Assembly (NCBI RefSeq): GCF_008180725.1
Contig: NZ_VTEV01000006.1
Coordinates: 69,409 to 133,408, forward strand
Direction: 5' to 3'
DNA length: 64,000 nucleotides
Origin: Sutcliffiella horikoshii
GTDB taxonomy: Bacteria > Bacillota > Bacilli > Bacillales > Bacillaceae_I
Shown: piece by piece, positions 1 through 7,889 of the stretch
Layout of the letters: every line of letters begins with the position of its first letter
Position numbering within the stretch: the stretch's first letter is position 1
The notes under the pieces: model-generated
What the model was told of the DNA's origin: nothing
The model's database searches: none
The model's input: the letters and a program-made list of their open reading frames with translations, nothing else
Program-made: the position numbers and the translations under genes

Positions 1-425
1 TGGGGAATATCGCCATTTCACCTGAGCTGTTGAGCAGGTTGTTCGAAAGATTGGATTCGCCTAATGTTGGATTGACTTATGATCCTTCCCATCTAATCTG
101 GCAGTTTATTGATCCTTACTCGCCTATTAAAGAGTTTGGCAACCGGATCTTTCATGTTCATGCCAAGGATACGGAGATTGATGAGGAGCGGTTGAAGCGA
201 GTGGGATTCCTGACAGATTATAGCTGGTGGAGATATCGATTGCCTGGACACGGTGCACTGGATTGGAGAAAATTTATTTCCGAGCTTTTAGAAGCAGGAT
301 ACGACGGTGTAGTCAGCATTGAACATGAGGATCCTATATGGGGCGGTAATTTGGAAAAAACCAAGGAAGGGTTGCTAATCGCCAAAGGGTATTTGGAGAA
401 GCTCCCAGGATTGGTGAAAGTTTAA
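1..425 (+). CDS. Sugar phosphate isomerase/epimerase family protein, C-terminal part
   Basis: The gene enters from the left edge; its open frame begins at base 3 and has no start inside the window, so only about 140 C-terminal residues are visible. They look like the second half of a xylose-isomerase-like TIM barrel: an HVHAKD segment (a metal-binding His/Asp strand in this family), a PGHGALDW loop and a terminal VSIEHED strand with the conserved Glu. Such proteins isomerise or epimerise sugars, inositols or their phosphates; the substrate cannot be read from the fragment. A bidirectional terminator follows, and the next gene, a GH35 galactosidase, converges on it. The family assignment is fairly firm, the reaction is not. 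Confidence 0.75.
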   Translation, partial: GNIAISPELLSRLFERLDSPNVGLTYDPSHLIWQFIDPYSPIKEFGNRIFHVHAKDTEIDEERLKRVGFLTDYSWWRYRLPGHGALDWRKFISELLEAGYDGVVSIEHEDPIWGGNLEKTKEGLLIAKGYLEKLPGLVKV

Positions 426-436
426 TGATACAAAAA

Positions 437-477
437 ATAAAAGAGGAATCGATTGACATAATTCGATTCCTCTTTTT
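437..477. terminator. Bidirectional Rho-independent terminator
   Basis: A 13-14 bp stem built from AAGAGGAATCGA and its complement, with a ten-base loop, is flanked by A-rich and T-rich tracts, so it can end both the upstream + strand gene and the convergent galactosidase gene. Confidence 0.85.
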
Positions 478-492
478 AGTGAGTAAAAATAG

Positions 493-2910
493 TTATACAA
501 ATCTAACCACTAGTTGATCATCCACTTTTGCATGTTTGTTGGAAGTTAACGTCACCATAGAACCTTCTTTATTCATGGTGTAATCATTGCTGTCCATAAC
601 CGTTCGATCAGTATTTAAGCAAATGGTATCGCTGCTCTGTGTTAAACGGAATTCGATGAAGTTATCCGAGACATTAAATATTTCTGCTGTTGAATAAACA
701 ATTGTAACTTCTGGATGATCCAAAGCAACGTTTATTGGCAACATCACGCCGTCTTTGCTTTGAAGGGTGAACTTGCGGCCTTCAAAAATTTTCTCATTAT
801 CTAAAGTAAGTTCGATCTCTTTATCAAATCCATCAAGATTTAGAATGTGTACAAATCGTTCATTCCCGTTTGAAACAGACGTGGAGAAGATCCCATGGTA
901 CTCACAGTCATGAGTCAAGCCAGCCACCGCACCAAGTTGCTCCAGGGCTGTTTTGAAAAGGTCGATATCGCAACGATATGCAGTCGCAAGTACGATAGCC
1001 CGACCTCCGCCAACCTTCGCATCAAACCCACACACATCATCCGATTCGGTGACACGCATGATAGCTTCGGCATTCGAACCAAGTTCAAATGTCTGGTTAA
1101 AATAAGTGCGAATTTCAGGACGCTCTGCTGCCCATCCGTCTGCTGTTAAAGACATAAAGTGACCATGCTCATTGAATGTCACTCCTAAGGGCTTCACACC
1201 TAGGGCATCAGCTAAAGCGGTAAAAGGTTTCCCTTCCATATCAAAGGTCGGTACTTCCCCGTAAAGAAGAATTCCTCCACCACGCTGCAAATACTCAACC
1301 AATTTCAGCTGGACTTCTTTGTCCATATAACGAGCAGAAGGCAGCACAAGTGTCTTGGTTACTTTTGGATCCAATTCTTTATTTTGTACATCTACGGAAC
1401 TGAATCGGTAGCTTGCAAGCAACATCGCACGAGCAACGATCTCCCATGCACCTGCGCCGCGATGCATCGTAATATTATCGACAATTTCACGCATTTTCCT
1501 ACTATCAGGATAGCGATATTCCGTCATGTAATAGTCTGGGATAAACGCGAAAGCCACAGAGTCTCGGTCCTCATCCATTGCTGCCAACTTGTCCCCGACT
1601 GACATCATTGTTTTGATGGAACGGGCCATGCGAGGAAAGGTGTAGTTGAGTTTACCCTCCGGATTGACCGGCGCTGCAAATCCGTGACGCTCTCCAGTGG
1701 AAGCAATACGTCCATTTCCGTCGCCTGCTGCTTCATCCATTTTATAGTTGTAGCCGCCGGTAAACAGGTAATAGTTAATGAGACGATTTCCCTGTGCGAC
1801 ACACATTCTAGTTTTAAAATCTGCGGCAGAAACATCATAACGGCCGCCATATGTTTCCCCGAAATTGCCGTCGCCACAGTTGAACTCGACGCTAGTCAAA
1901 GGCTGGTCCGGATTATGAACGGCGTCCATAAAACCATTGATCAAGTAAAGATCCTGGAATGATTCCATATCTAAGTCTCCAAAGTAGATATCAGAACCGG
2001 ACATATAACCCTCACTTTGGGTATAAGACTCATAAAGTTGGGAGATGCCAATTGGATAAGTTAAGCCGCGGCCACCGCCTGATCCATGAATATTGACAAT
2101 GAAAGGAATATCTTTTACACCGAACTCTTCGGCAAATTCACGCAAAATAGCGACATAGCGTGCAAATCGATCTCTCATATAGTGTCCCAGGTCACGCATT
2201 AGTTCCGCTGCATATTCTTCCTTTGGAGAGCGGATGCCAGTGATTCTGTCGGTTGCATCCTGCAAATTAACCGGATATCGTTCTTTTAATTCTGCCTCTT
2301 CATAGTTCTCGTTTAGCCAGCGAACAAAGTCCTCCATCAACTGCTCCGTCAAATCAGGACAGTTGCTGACCCAAGATAGCATCCCGATCTCATTATCAAG
2401 CTGTACCCCAATAATATTCCCGCAGTTTGTATGCAAACGTGGAGCAATGACTGCCATTACTGCCTCATACCACTTTTTTGTTTCTTTCAAGAAGTTTGGA
2501 GCCAGGTAATCGAGTGTTGGCGTAGTTGCTGCATTGCCATCCCAACCGACTGGGACAACTTCCGGGTGCTTTTCAGATACCCAATGAGGTATCCCTTCAT
2601 TTTTCATTTCCGCCATGATGAACGGGCCTGGTCTGGCAAAAAAGTAAAGATCATTTTCGGCACAAAGGTCGATAAATGCACCCAAGTCCAATTCCGGTCG
2701 ATTTCTGCCATCTAGATCTACCTGTCCTTCCACCGGCTCATGACAAAGCCATGGGATATATGTGGCAACAGCATTGCAACCTGCATCTTTTAATTTATTG
2801 ATGCGATCCTGCCAATCGTTCCGTTCCAAACGGTAATAATGTATCTCTCCGCACATAACAAGCACGGGTTTGCCATCTATGAGTATCTGTTTATTTTTAA
2901 TTTCAATCAT
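493..2910 (-). CDS. Glycoside hydrolase family 35 beta-galactosidase
   Basis: An 805-residue protein resembling GH35 retaining beta-galactosidases. The N-terminal TIM barrel opens with a GEIHYYR segment near residue 21 and a YIPW segment near 51, both typical of the family. QLDNEIG places the likely acid/base at Glu174, and SVEFNCGDG places a candidate nucleophile at Glu342. The C-terminal 300 residues look like beta-galactosidase accessory beta domains. No signal peptide is seen, so it probably acts in the cytosol on imported galactosides. The ATG is preceded by GGATGGAGAG. A cre site and a LacI-type operator lie upstream, suggesting catabolite repression and a sugar-responsive repressor. 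The exact substrate is uncertain. Confidence 0.88.
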   Translation of the reverse strand: MIEIKNKQILIDGKPVLVMCGEIHYYRLERNDWQDRINKLKDAGCNAVATYIPWLCHEPVEGQVDLDGRNRPELDLGAFIDLCAENDLYFFARPGPFIMAEMKNEGIPHWVSEKHPEVVPVGWDGNAATTPTLDYLAPNFLKETKKWYEAVMAVIAPRLHTNCGNIIGVQLDNEIGMLSWVSNCPDLTEQLMEDFVRWLNENYEEAELKERYPVNLQDATDRITGIRSPKEEYAAELMRDLGHYMRDRFARYVAILREFAEEFGVKDIPFIVNIHGSGGGRGLTYPIGISQLYESYTQSEGYMSGSDIYFGDLDMESFQDLYLINGFMDAVHNPDQPLTSVEFNCGDGNFGETYGGRYDVSAADFKTRMCVAQGNRLINYYLFTGGYNYKMDEAAGDGNGRIASTGERHGFAAPVNPEGKLNYTFPRMARSIKTMMSVGDKLAAMDEDRDSVAFAFIPDYYMTEYRYPDSRKMREIVDNITMHRGAGAWEIVARAMLLASYRFSSVDVQNKELDPKVTKTLVLPSARYMDKEVQLKLVEYLQRGGGILLYGEVPTFDMEGKPFTALADALGVKPLGVTFNEHGHFMSLTADGWAAERPEIRTYFNQTFELGSNAEAIMRVTESDDVCGFDAKVGGGRAIVLATAYRCDIDLFKTALEQLGAVAGLTHDCEYHGIFSTSVSNGNERFVHILNLDGFDKEIELTLDNEKIFEGRKFTLQSKDGVMLPINVALDHPEVTIVYSTAEIFNVSDNFIEFRLTQSSDTICLNTDRTVMDSNDYTMNKEGSMVTLTSNKHAKVDDQLVVRFV

Positions 2911-2937
2911 GTCTCTCCATCCCCTTAAAGTAAAGTA

Positions 2938-2951
2938 GAAAAGCGCTTACA
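2938..2951 (-). promoter_or_regulatory. cre site (CcpA operator) of the GH35 gene
   Basis: Read on the minus strand, TGTAAGCGCTTTTC matches 10 of the 12 defined positions of TGWAANCGNTNWCA, including the central CG. It lies about 30 bases upstream of the galactosidase start, where CcpA binding would block transcription. Confidence 0.65.
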
Positions 2952-2962
2952 AAACACTTTAA

Positions 2963-2978
2963 ATCGAAACGTTTCGCT
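2963..2978. promoter_or_regulatory. LacI-family operator palindrome
   Basis: The 12-bp perfect palindrome CGAAACGTTTCG with a central CG has the form of operators bound by LacI/GalR-family sugar repressors. It sits between the cre site and the likely promoter of the galactosidase gene. No such repressor gene is in the window; it may lie to the left. Confidence 0.55.
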
Positions 2979-3124
2979 AATTAATATACAAGAATAATCC
3001 TACCACAAATAGATGATTGTTGAAACGATTTTATTTACTGATGGTTCCTTTACTAATGGTATAGAAGAGAGGAAGCAACTCCATTCTACATAATAAGGAA
3101 GTAAAAGAATTGTAATTAAAAGGG

Positions 3125-3153
3125 TTGACAATATACCCTTAGGGGTATAATAT
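3125..3153 (+). promoter_or_regulatory. cstR promoter with embedded CstR-type operator
   Basis: TTGACA at 3125-3130 is followed after 17 bases by TAATAT (or after 15 by TATAAT). The spacer holds the palindrome TATACCCTTAGGGGTATA (3132-3149), one of seven copies in this locus. Occupancy would block RNA polymerase directly, fitting autorepression of the repressor gene that starts about 55 bases downstream. Confidence 0.8.
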
Positions 3154-3206
3154 ATGAGCATAGACATTGTTACTACATTATTTTCAACAGGAGGTGCATG
3201 TCTGTT

Positions 3207-3467
3207 ATGGAATACACAAACCAAATGAAGAATCGATTGAAACGTGCCGAAGGGCAAATCAGAGGAGTTCTTCATATGATGGAGCAAGGCGAAGATTGCC
3301 GAGATGTCGTATCTCAGTTAAATGCCGCTACCACTGCAATTGAACGTGCCATCGGCGTCATTGTTAGTACAAACTTGGAACAATGCGTTCGAGAAAATGT
3401 ACTAAAAGGTGAAGAAACAAGTGAAATGGTTCAGCAAGCGGTTGATCTACTCATTAAAAGCAGATAG
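3207..3467 (+). CDS. cstR: CsoR/RcnR-family persulfide-sensing repressor, CstR type
   Basis: An 86-residue all-helical repressor of the DUF156/CsoR family. With the ATG at 3207 the two cysteines fall at residues 31 and 60, the numbering of the reactive pair of Staphylococcus aureus CstR; an in-frame ATG nine bases earlier is only three bases from the AGGAGG and is disfavoured. CsoR copper sensors carry His in the segment before the second Cys (HLxxC); here it is Asn (TNLEQC), arguing against copper sensing and for persulfide or polysulfide sensing through a C31-C60 link. It is followed by sulfur-relay genes and surrounded by repeated ATACCC-GGGTAT operators. B. subtilis YrkD is the likely relative. 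Confidence 0.88.
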   Translation: MEYTNQMKNRLKRAEGQIRGVLHMMEQGEDCRDVVSQLNAATTAIERAIGVIVSTNLEQCVRENVLKGEETSEMVQQAVDLLIKSR

Positions 3468-3479
3468 TAAAAAAAGTAC

Positions 3480-3689
3480 TTGATAATATACCCTAAGTGG
3501 TATATTATAGTGTTATAGATACCCACTAGGGTATTTAAACATAGGGTTGCATCATATTTTTTTGCATGCTATTATACCCCTAAGGGTATTTAGAACAACC
3601 CAGTATTTTTTTTGAAGAAAAATATACCCTACCAGGTATAAAAACACTAACCATATTTTTTTAACTTACAATATACCCCTAGGGGTAAC
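3480..3689 (+). promoter_or_regulatory. Cluster of five CstR-type operators upstream of the sulfur operon
   Basis: Five 18-bp palindromes of the form TATACCC-N4-GGGTATA lie at 3487-3504, 3518-3535, 3573-3590, 3623-3640 and 3672-3689. Two good sigma-A promoters are interleaved: TTGATA 3480-3485, 17 bases, TATTAT 3503-3508, with the first operator in its spacer; and TTGCAT 3547-3552, 17 bases, TATTAT 3570-3575, with the third operator over its -10 and start. The others lack convincing -35/-10 pairs. All are within 240 bases between cstR and tusA. Confidence 0.85.
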
Positions 3690-3709
3690 AATTATAGGAG
3701 GAATAAAAC

Positions 3710-3937
3710 ATGAATGTAAACAAAGTATTAGACGCAAAAGGATTAGCTTGCCCAATGCCATTGGTTAAAACGAAGAAAGCTTTAAATGAAGTGAACAGCG
3801 GTGAGATTTTAGAAGTTATCACTACAGACAAAGGTGCGAAAACGGATTTGGCTGCATGGTGCAAAGCAACCGGAAACGAGTTGTTGGACATGAAAGAAGA
3901 AAACGACGTATTTACTTTCTATATTAAAAAAGCGTAA
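3710..3937 (+). CDS. TusA-family sulfurtransferase
   Basis: A 75-residue cytosolic sulfur carrier. The family signature CPMP with the persulfide-carrying cysteine at residue 14 lies in LDAKGLACPMPLVKTKK, followed by the usual beta-alpha-beta-alpha-beta pattern. TusA proteins accept a persulfide on this cysteine and pass it on. A second cysteine (residue 51, AAWCKA) is not part of the signature. It is the first gene after the operator cluster, with an AGGAGG site, and precedes DsrE2 by 39 bases. It resembles B. subtilis YrkI. The partner is presumably one of the rhodaneses or DsrE2 downstream. Confidence 0.9.
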   Translation: MNVNKVLDAKGLACPMPLVKTKKALNEVNSGEILEVITTDKGAKTDLAAWCKATGNELLDMKEENDVFTFYIKKA

Positions 3938-3976
3938 CGACAGATATAACAATAACCAAAAGGAGAGGATCTTTTC

Positions 3977-4453
3977 ATGGAAAAGAAAAAAACAACGATA
4001 GTACTTTTCAGCGGTGATTATGACAAAGCGATGGCAGCTTATATTATTGCAAACGGTGCTGCAGCATATGATCACGAGGTAACAATTTTTCACACTTTCT
4101 GGGGCTTGAATGCACTTCGTAAAGAGGAGCTTGTTCCAGTCAAAAAGAACTTTATTGAAAAAATGTTCGGTAAAATGATGCCACGCGGAGCTAACAAGTT
4201 GCCATTATCTACGATGAACATGGCTGGCATGGGTCCGAAAATGATTAAAGGCATCATGAAAAAGCACAACGTTCAATCTTTACCAAGCTTGATCGAAATG
4301 GCAAAAGAACAGGATGTTAAGTTAGTCGGTTGCCAAATGACGGTAGACTTACTTGGCTTGAAGCATGAAGAAATGATCGACGGAATTGAGTACGCAGGGG
4401 TTGGCGCATATTTAGGCGATGCTTCTGAAGGTAATGTGAACTTATTCATCTAA
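3977..4453 (+). CDS. DsrE2-family (DsrE/DsrF/DrsH-like) sulfur-relay protein
   Basis: A 158-residue protein of the DsrE2 group, similar to B. subtilis YrkE. The N-terminal half begins with a beta strand (TTIVLFSGDYDKA) and a nucleotide-fold-like helix; the conserved cysteine is in VGCQMTVDLLG near residue 115. A methionine-rich stretch (MMPRGANKLPLSTMNMAGMGPKM, residues about 70-92 as a region) is typical of DsrE2. Family members exchange sulfur with TusA proteins. The gene sits between tusA and an anchored rhodanese, 15 bases from the latter, so it is cotranscribed. Its precise donor and acceptor are inferred from context. Confidence 0.85.
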   Translation: MEKKKTTIVLFSGDYDKAMAAYIIANGAAAYDHEVTIFHTFWGLNALRKEELVPVKKNFIEKMFGKMMPRGANKLPLSTMNMAGMGPKMIKGIMKKHNVQSLPSLIEMAKEQDVKLVGCQMTVDLLGLKHEEMIDGIEYAGVGAYLGDASEGNVNLFI

Positions 4454-4468
4454 AAGGAGTGTGGCTAG

Positions 4469-4825
4469 ATGGAGTTTCTTCCTTATATTTTAATGGGGCT
4501 GGCAGTAGTCTTTCTAATCAGCAGAATGAAGCCGACTGCCGGCGTCCGTCAGATAACAACGGCTGAATTGAAACAAGAGTTAAACGATAAGAACAAACAG
4601 TTCATTGATGTGCGTACACCGATGGAATACAAAGGGAATCACATTCGACAGTTTCAGAATTTCCCATTGAACACTATTGGAAAAAGCATGAATAAACTTT
4701 CTAAAGACAAAGAGACGATTGTCATCTGCCAAAGCGGCATGCGCAGTAATGCTGCCGTCAAGCAATTGAAGAAAGCAGGATTCACGAAGCTTACGAATGT
4801 CAAAGGCGGTATGAACGCCTGGTAA
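4469..4825 (+). CDS. Membrane-anchored rhodanese-like sulfurtransferase
   Basis: A 118-residue protein with one N-terminal transmembrane segment (residues about 4-18, hydrophobic, followed by RMK) and a single rhodanese domain. FIDVRTPMEYKGNHI is the entry motif, and ICQSGMRSN holds the catalytic Cys87 in a six-residue loop ending in Arg. It may hold the sulfur relay at the membrane, near the TauE exporter encoded at the end of the operon or near respiratory sulfide oxidation. The preceding gene ends 15 bases upstream and an AAGGAG site decides the ATG start. The substrate is not known. Confidence 0.87.
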   Translation: MEFLPYILMGLAVVFLISRMKPTAGVRQITTAELKQELNDKNKQFIDVRTPMEYKGNHIRQFQNFPLNTIGKSMNKLSKDKETIVICQSGMRSNAAVKQLKKAGFTKLTNVKGGMNAW

Positions 4826-4852
4826 TACTAAATAGAAAAGGAGCTGTTATTT

Positions 4853-5149
4853 ATGAAAGAGATTACACCACAAGAATTAGAAGCAAAGCTTGCTGCAGGC
4901 GAGCAGATATCTATCATTGATGTACGGGAAGCAGAGGAAGTAGCTGCAGGAAAGATTCCTCAAGCCGTGAACATTCCATTAAGTTTATTGGAGTTCCGCA
5001 CGCAAGATATTGATAAGTCTAAAACACATTTCATGGTCTGCCGTTCAGGTGGAAGAAGTGGGAAAGCCTCTATGTTTTTGACAGCCCAAGGTTTTGACGT
5101 CATCAATATGGTTGGCGGAATACTTGAGTGGGAAGGTAATGTAGAATAA
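4853..5149 (+). CDS. Single-domain rhodanese-like sulfurtransferase
   Basis: A 98-residue cytosolic rhodanese: IIDVREAEEVAAGKIPQAVNIP gives the CH2A-type motif region and MVCRSGGRSGKAS carries catalytic Cys63 in a CRSGGR loop, the form common in polysulfide- and persulfide-transferring single-domain rhodaneses. It is the second of four rhodanese domains in the operon and has no membrane segment. The ATG follows AAAGGAG with normal spacing, and the TusA-rhodanese fusion starts 31 bases after its stop. Division of labour between the rhodaneses cannot be read from sequence. Confidence 0.87.
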   Translation: MKEITPQELEAKLAAGEQISIIDVREAEEVAAGKIPQAVNIPLSLLEFRTQDIDKSKTHFMVCRSGGRSGKASMFLTAQGFDVINMVGGILEWEGNVE

Positions 5150-5180
5150 TAGTTTTTCTAAAAAAGGAGATGATCTACTG

Positions 5181-5732
5181 ATGAATGTAAATATGACTGT
5201 AGATGCGAAAGGCTTGGCATGTCCAATGCCGATCGTGCGTACAAAAAAGGCAATTGACCAGGTTGAATCTGGAGAAGTTTTAGAAGTACTTGCAACAGAT
5301 AAAGGGTCTAAAGCGGATATTAAAGCATGGGCAGATAAAATCGGCCATCAATATTTAGGTACACTAGAAGAAGGCGATGTACTGAAGCATTATATCCGTA
5401 AAGCAAGATCAGAAGAGGAAAAAGAAGAACAAAACTATCCTCATGTTGCAACGAACGAAGAGTTGGTTGCGAAATTAGAAACAGGCATTACGGTATTAGA
5501 TGTTCGTGAACCAGCCGAGTATGCATTCGGACACATTCCTGGTGCAGTATCCATACCATTAGGTGACTTAGAAGGTGGCATTACTGAATTAGACAAAGAA
5601 AAAGAAACATATGTAATTTGCCGTACTGGAAGCCGCAGTGATATGGCTGCACAGAAATTGACTGATTTAGGTTTTACGAATGTGAAAAATGTTATCCCAG
5701 GAATGAGCAAGTGGGAAGGTCCTACAGCTTAA
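5181..5732 (+). CDS. TusA-rhodanese fusion protein
   Basis: A 183-residue two-domain protein. Residues 1-75 repeat the TusA fold with GLACPMPIVR (Cys14), close in sequence to the separate TusA encoded at the start of the operon. A charged linker (SEEEKEEQ, about 77-84) leads to a rhodanese domain at 90-183 with VLDVREPAEYAFGHIPG and catalytic Cys147 in ICRTGSRSD. The fusion puts donor and carrier in one chain, so persulfide can pass between Cys147 and Cys14 sites. It matches the architecture of B. subtilis YrkF and resembles part of staphylococcal CstA. The start follows AAAAAGGAGATG. Confidence 0.9.
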   Translation: MNVNMTVDAKGLACPMPIVRTKKAIDQVESGEVLEVLATDKGSKADIKAWADKIGHQYLGTLEEGDVLKHYIRKARSEEEKEEQNYPHVATNEELVAKLETGITVLDVREPAEYAFGHIPGAVSIPLGDLEGGITELDKEKETYVICRTGSRSDMAAQKLTDLGFTNVKNVIPGMSKWEGPTA

Positions 5733-5760
5733 CGATTATATAAATTTTTTTAAAATAAAT

Positions 5761-5778
5761 TATACCATAGGGGGTATT
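5761..5778 (+). promoter_or_regulatory. CstR-type operator inside the operon
   Basis: TATACCATAGGGGGTATT matches the operator family seen at 3132-3689 and lies between the stop of the TusA-rhodanese gene and the ATG at 5784, inside the ribosome-binding region (AGGGGG). It could control an internal promoter or act as a roadblock before the rhodanese-MBL gene. No convincing -35 element was found. Confidence 0.65.
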
Positions 5779-5783
5779 TATTC

Positions 5784-6911
5784 ATGTTAAACGCAATGAC
5801 TGCAAAAGATGTAACGAAAAAGATTTTGGCTAATGAATCATTATTTATTTTAGATGTGCGAAACGAAGATGCATTTGCTGATTGGAAGATTGAAGGCGCG
5901 TCTGTCGAGCATAAGAATGTACCTTACTTTGAGTTGATGGATGGCGTGGAAGAAATCCTAGACCAAATTCCATCTGAAAATGTTTTGGTAGTATGTGCAA
6001 AAGAAGGTTCTTCTATCTTTGTTGGTGAGATGTTAGTGGAAGCTGGTGTGAAAAATGTTTCTTACTTGCAAGGCGGAATGAAGGCTTGGAGTGAGTACTT
6101 GGAGCCAGTTAAGGTAGCAGATTTAACAGATGGCGGTACGTTGTGGCAGTTCGTTCGTATCGGAAAAGGCTGCTTAAGCTACCTTGTTGAATCTGATGGT
6201 TCTGCAATGATCATTGACTCCACACGTATGGTGGATCAATATATCTCATTTGCGGAAGCGAAAGGTTTAAAAGTGGTACATGTGGCTGACACGCACTTAC
6301 ACGCCGATCACATTTCCGGTGGACGCATGCTTCGTGAAGCAACGAATGCGACGTACTGGTTACCTCCAAAGGATGCAGAAGAAGTAACATTTGATTATGC
6401 AGCATTGGAAGACGGTGTGGAAATCACAGTTGGTACAACAAAGGTTGCTGTACAGGCGATTTACTCTCCGGGTCACACAATCGGAAGCACATCATTTGTC
6501 GTGGATAACCGTTTCTTGTTAAGTGGTGACATCTTGTTCGTAGAATCTATCGGTCGTCCGGACCTTGCTGGAAAAGCAGAGGACTGGGTAGCAGATCTAC
6601 GCGAAACACTATACTCTCGCTATAAAGAGTTGTCTGATGATCTAGTTGTGTTACCAGCTCACTTTGGCACGATGTCCGAAGTTGGTGAAGGTGGGCTAGT
6701 GGCAGCTCGTCTAGGCGACTTGTTCAAAAACAACGCAGGCCTAAACATCGAAGACGAAGCGGAATTCCGCAAACTCGTTTCCGAAAACCTGCCACCACAA
6801 CCAAACGCATACCAAGAAATCCGCCAACTAAACATGGGCAAAATCAACCCAACCGAAGACGAACAACGCGACATGGAAATCGGTCCAAACCGTTGCGCGG
6901 TGCATGGGTAA
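5784..6911 (+). CDS. Rhodanese-metallo-beta-lactamase fusion, putative persulfide dioxygenase
   Basis: A 375-residue protein. An N-terminal rhodanese domain (about 1-105) has [11 protein letters not shown] and VVCAKEGSS with Cys71. The C-terminal metallo-beta-lactamase domain (about 115-375) has [11 protein letters not shown] (His171, His173, Asp175, His176), SPGHTIGS (His231), SGDILF (Asp249) and LPAHFG (His293), as in ETHE1-type persulfide dioxygenases that oxidise glutathione or low-molecular-weight persulfides to sulfite. Domain order matches B. subtilis YrkH and is reversed relative to staphylococcal CstB, where the MBL comes first. The TauE exporter downstream is a plausible exit for the sulfite. 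Catalysis is inferred from motifs. Confidence 0.87.
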   Translation: MLNAMTAKDVTKKILANESLFILDVRNEDAFADWKIEGASVEHKNVPYFELMDGVEEILDQIPSENVLVVCAKEGSSIFVGEMLVEAGVKNVSYLQGGMKAWSEYLEPVKVADLTDGGTLWQFVRIGKGCLSYLVESDGSAMIIDSTRMVDQYISFAEAKGLKVVHVADTHLHADHISGGRMLREATNATYWLPPKDAEEVTFDYAALEDGVEITVGTTKVAVQAIYSPGHTIGSTSFVVDNRFLLSGDILFVESIGRPDLAGKAEDWVADLRETLYSRYKELSDDLVVLPAHFGTMSEVGEGGLVAARLGDLFKNNAGLNIEDEAEFRKLVSENLPPQPNAYQEIRQLNMGKINPTEDEQRDMEIGPNRCAVHG

Positions 6912-6925
6912 AAAATAATTGCGAA

Positions 6926-7013
6926 GAGGGGTCAGACCCTCAAAGGAATTCCGCCCTTCGTGTCGAAGGGCGGAAAAACATTTAAAAAAGTTAGAAGAGG
7001 GGTCAGACCCCTC
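6926..7013. repeat. Two GGGTCAGACCC palindromes around a third hairpin
   Basis: GAGGGGTCAGACCCTC (6926-6941) and GAGGGGTCAGACCCCTC (6997-7013) flank a 12-bp stem TTCCGCCCTTCG with its complement (6949-6974). They occupy the gap between the persulfide dioxygenase-like gene and tauE. The same core recurs at 7896-7915, 53921-53986 and 56470-56519. The central stem is followed by only five A's and is not an obvious terminator. Confidence 0.75.
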
Positions 7014-7068
7014 TAGGAGTTTTGGCATTCATGTCGAAACCCCCTCAACCTAGAAGGAGGGATGCTTT

Positions 7069-7851
7069 GTGGAATTTGATATTCTGTGGCTTTTTGCTTT
7101 GTTTGCGATAGGCTTTGTTGGTTCGTTTGTGTCGGGGATGGTTGGTATTGGTGGTTCGATCATCAAGTATCCGATGCTTTTGTACATTCCACCGATGCTC
7201 GGTCTTACTGCGCTCACGGCTCATGAGGTGTCCGGAGTTAGTGCAGTTCAGGTGTTTTTCGCCACCATCTCAGGTGTATGGGCCTACCGCAAAGGTGGTT
7301 ATCTAAATAAAGATCTAATCATTTATATGGGAGTAAGCATCCTGATTGGTAGTTTTATCGGAGGATATGGATCCCGCCTAATGAGCGCAGACGGTATTAA
7401 CATGGTTTACGGTATTCTTGCACTTATAGCTGTTATTATGATGTTCGTTCCTAAAAAAGGCATTGATGACATACCGTTAGATCAAGTTACTTTCAATAAA
7501 ACGCTGGCTGCGATTCTAGCGTTTATCGTCGGAATCGGGTCTGGTATTGTCGGAGCGGCAGGGGCATTCTTGCTTGTACCAATCATGCTTGTGGTACTTA
7601 AGATTCCTACACGTATGACAATCGCGTCTTCACTTGCAATTACCTTTATCTCCTCCATCGGAAGTACTGTCGGGAAGATCACGACTGGACAAGTACTGTT
7701 GGTACCAGCTATCGTCATGGTCATCGCGAGCATTATCGCAGCACCAATCGGCGCTAAGCTTGGACAGAAAATGAATACGAAAGTATTACAGTGGATTCTA
7801 GCACTATTAATTTTAGCAACCACTATCAAAATATGGTTAGATATAATCTAA
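7069..7851 (+). CDS. TauE/SafE-family sulfite/organosulfur exporter
   Basis: A 260-residue integral membrane protein with about eight hydrophobic helices in two related halves, each opening with a glycine-rich segment ([16 protein letters not shown] near 15-30; [17 protein letters not shown] near 154-170), the hallmark of TauE/SafE. The GTG start follows GAAGGAGGGATGCTTT, eight bases after the AGGAGG. As the last gene of the CstR-controlled operon it most likely exports sulfite or a related sulfur anion made by the dioxygenase; this matches YrkJ in B. subtilis and TauE in the S. aureus cst operon. The exact anion is inferred. Confidence 0.87.
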   Translation: MEFDILWLFALFAIGFVGSFVSGMVGIGGSIIKYPMLLYIPPMLGLTALTAHEVSGVSAVQVFFATISGVWAYRKGGYLNKDLIIYMGVSILIGSFIGGYGSRLMSADGINMVYGILALIAVIMMFVPKKGIDDIPLDQVTFNKTLAAILAFIVGIGSGIVGAAGAFLLVPIMLVVLKIPTRMTIASSLAITFISSIGSTVGKITTGQVLLVPAIVMVIASIIAAPIGAKLGQKMNTKVLQWILALLILATTIKIWLDII

Positions 7852-7889
7852 TAAATATGTAACATTAATCTATTCGAGACGAAAATAAA

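Noticed and set aside
3198-3206. Earlier ATG of cstR
   Set aside because: Only three bases from the AGGAGG; start at 3207 gives Cys31/Cys60 as in CstR and better spacing limits.
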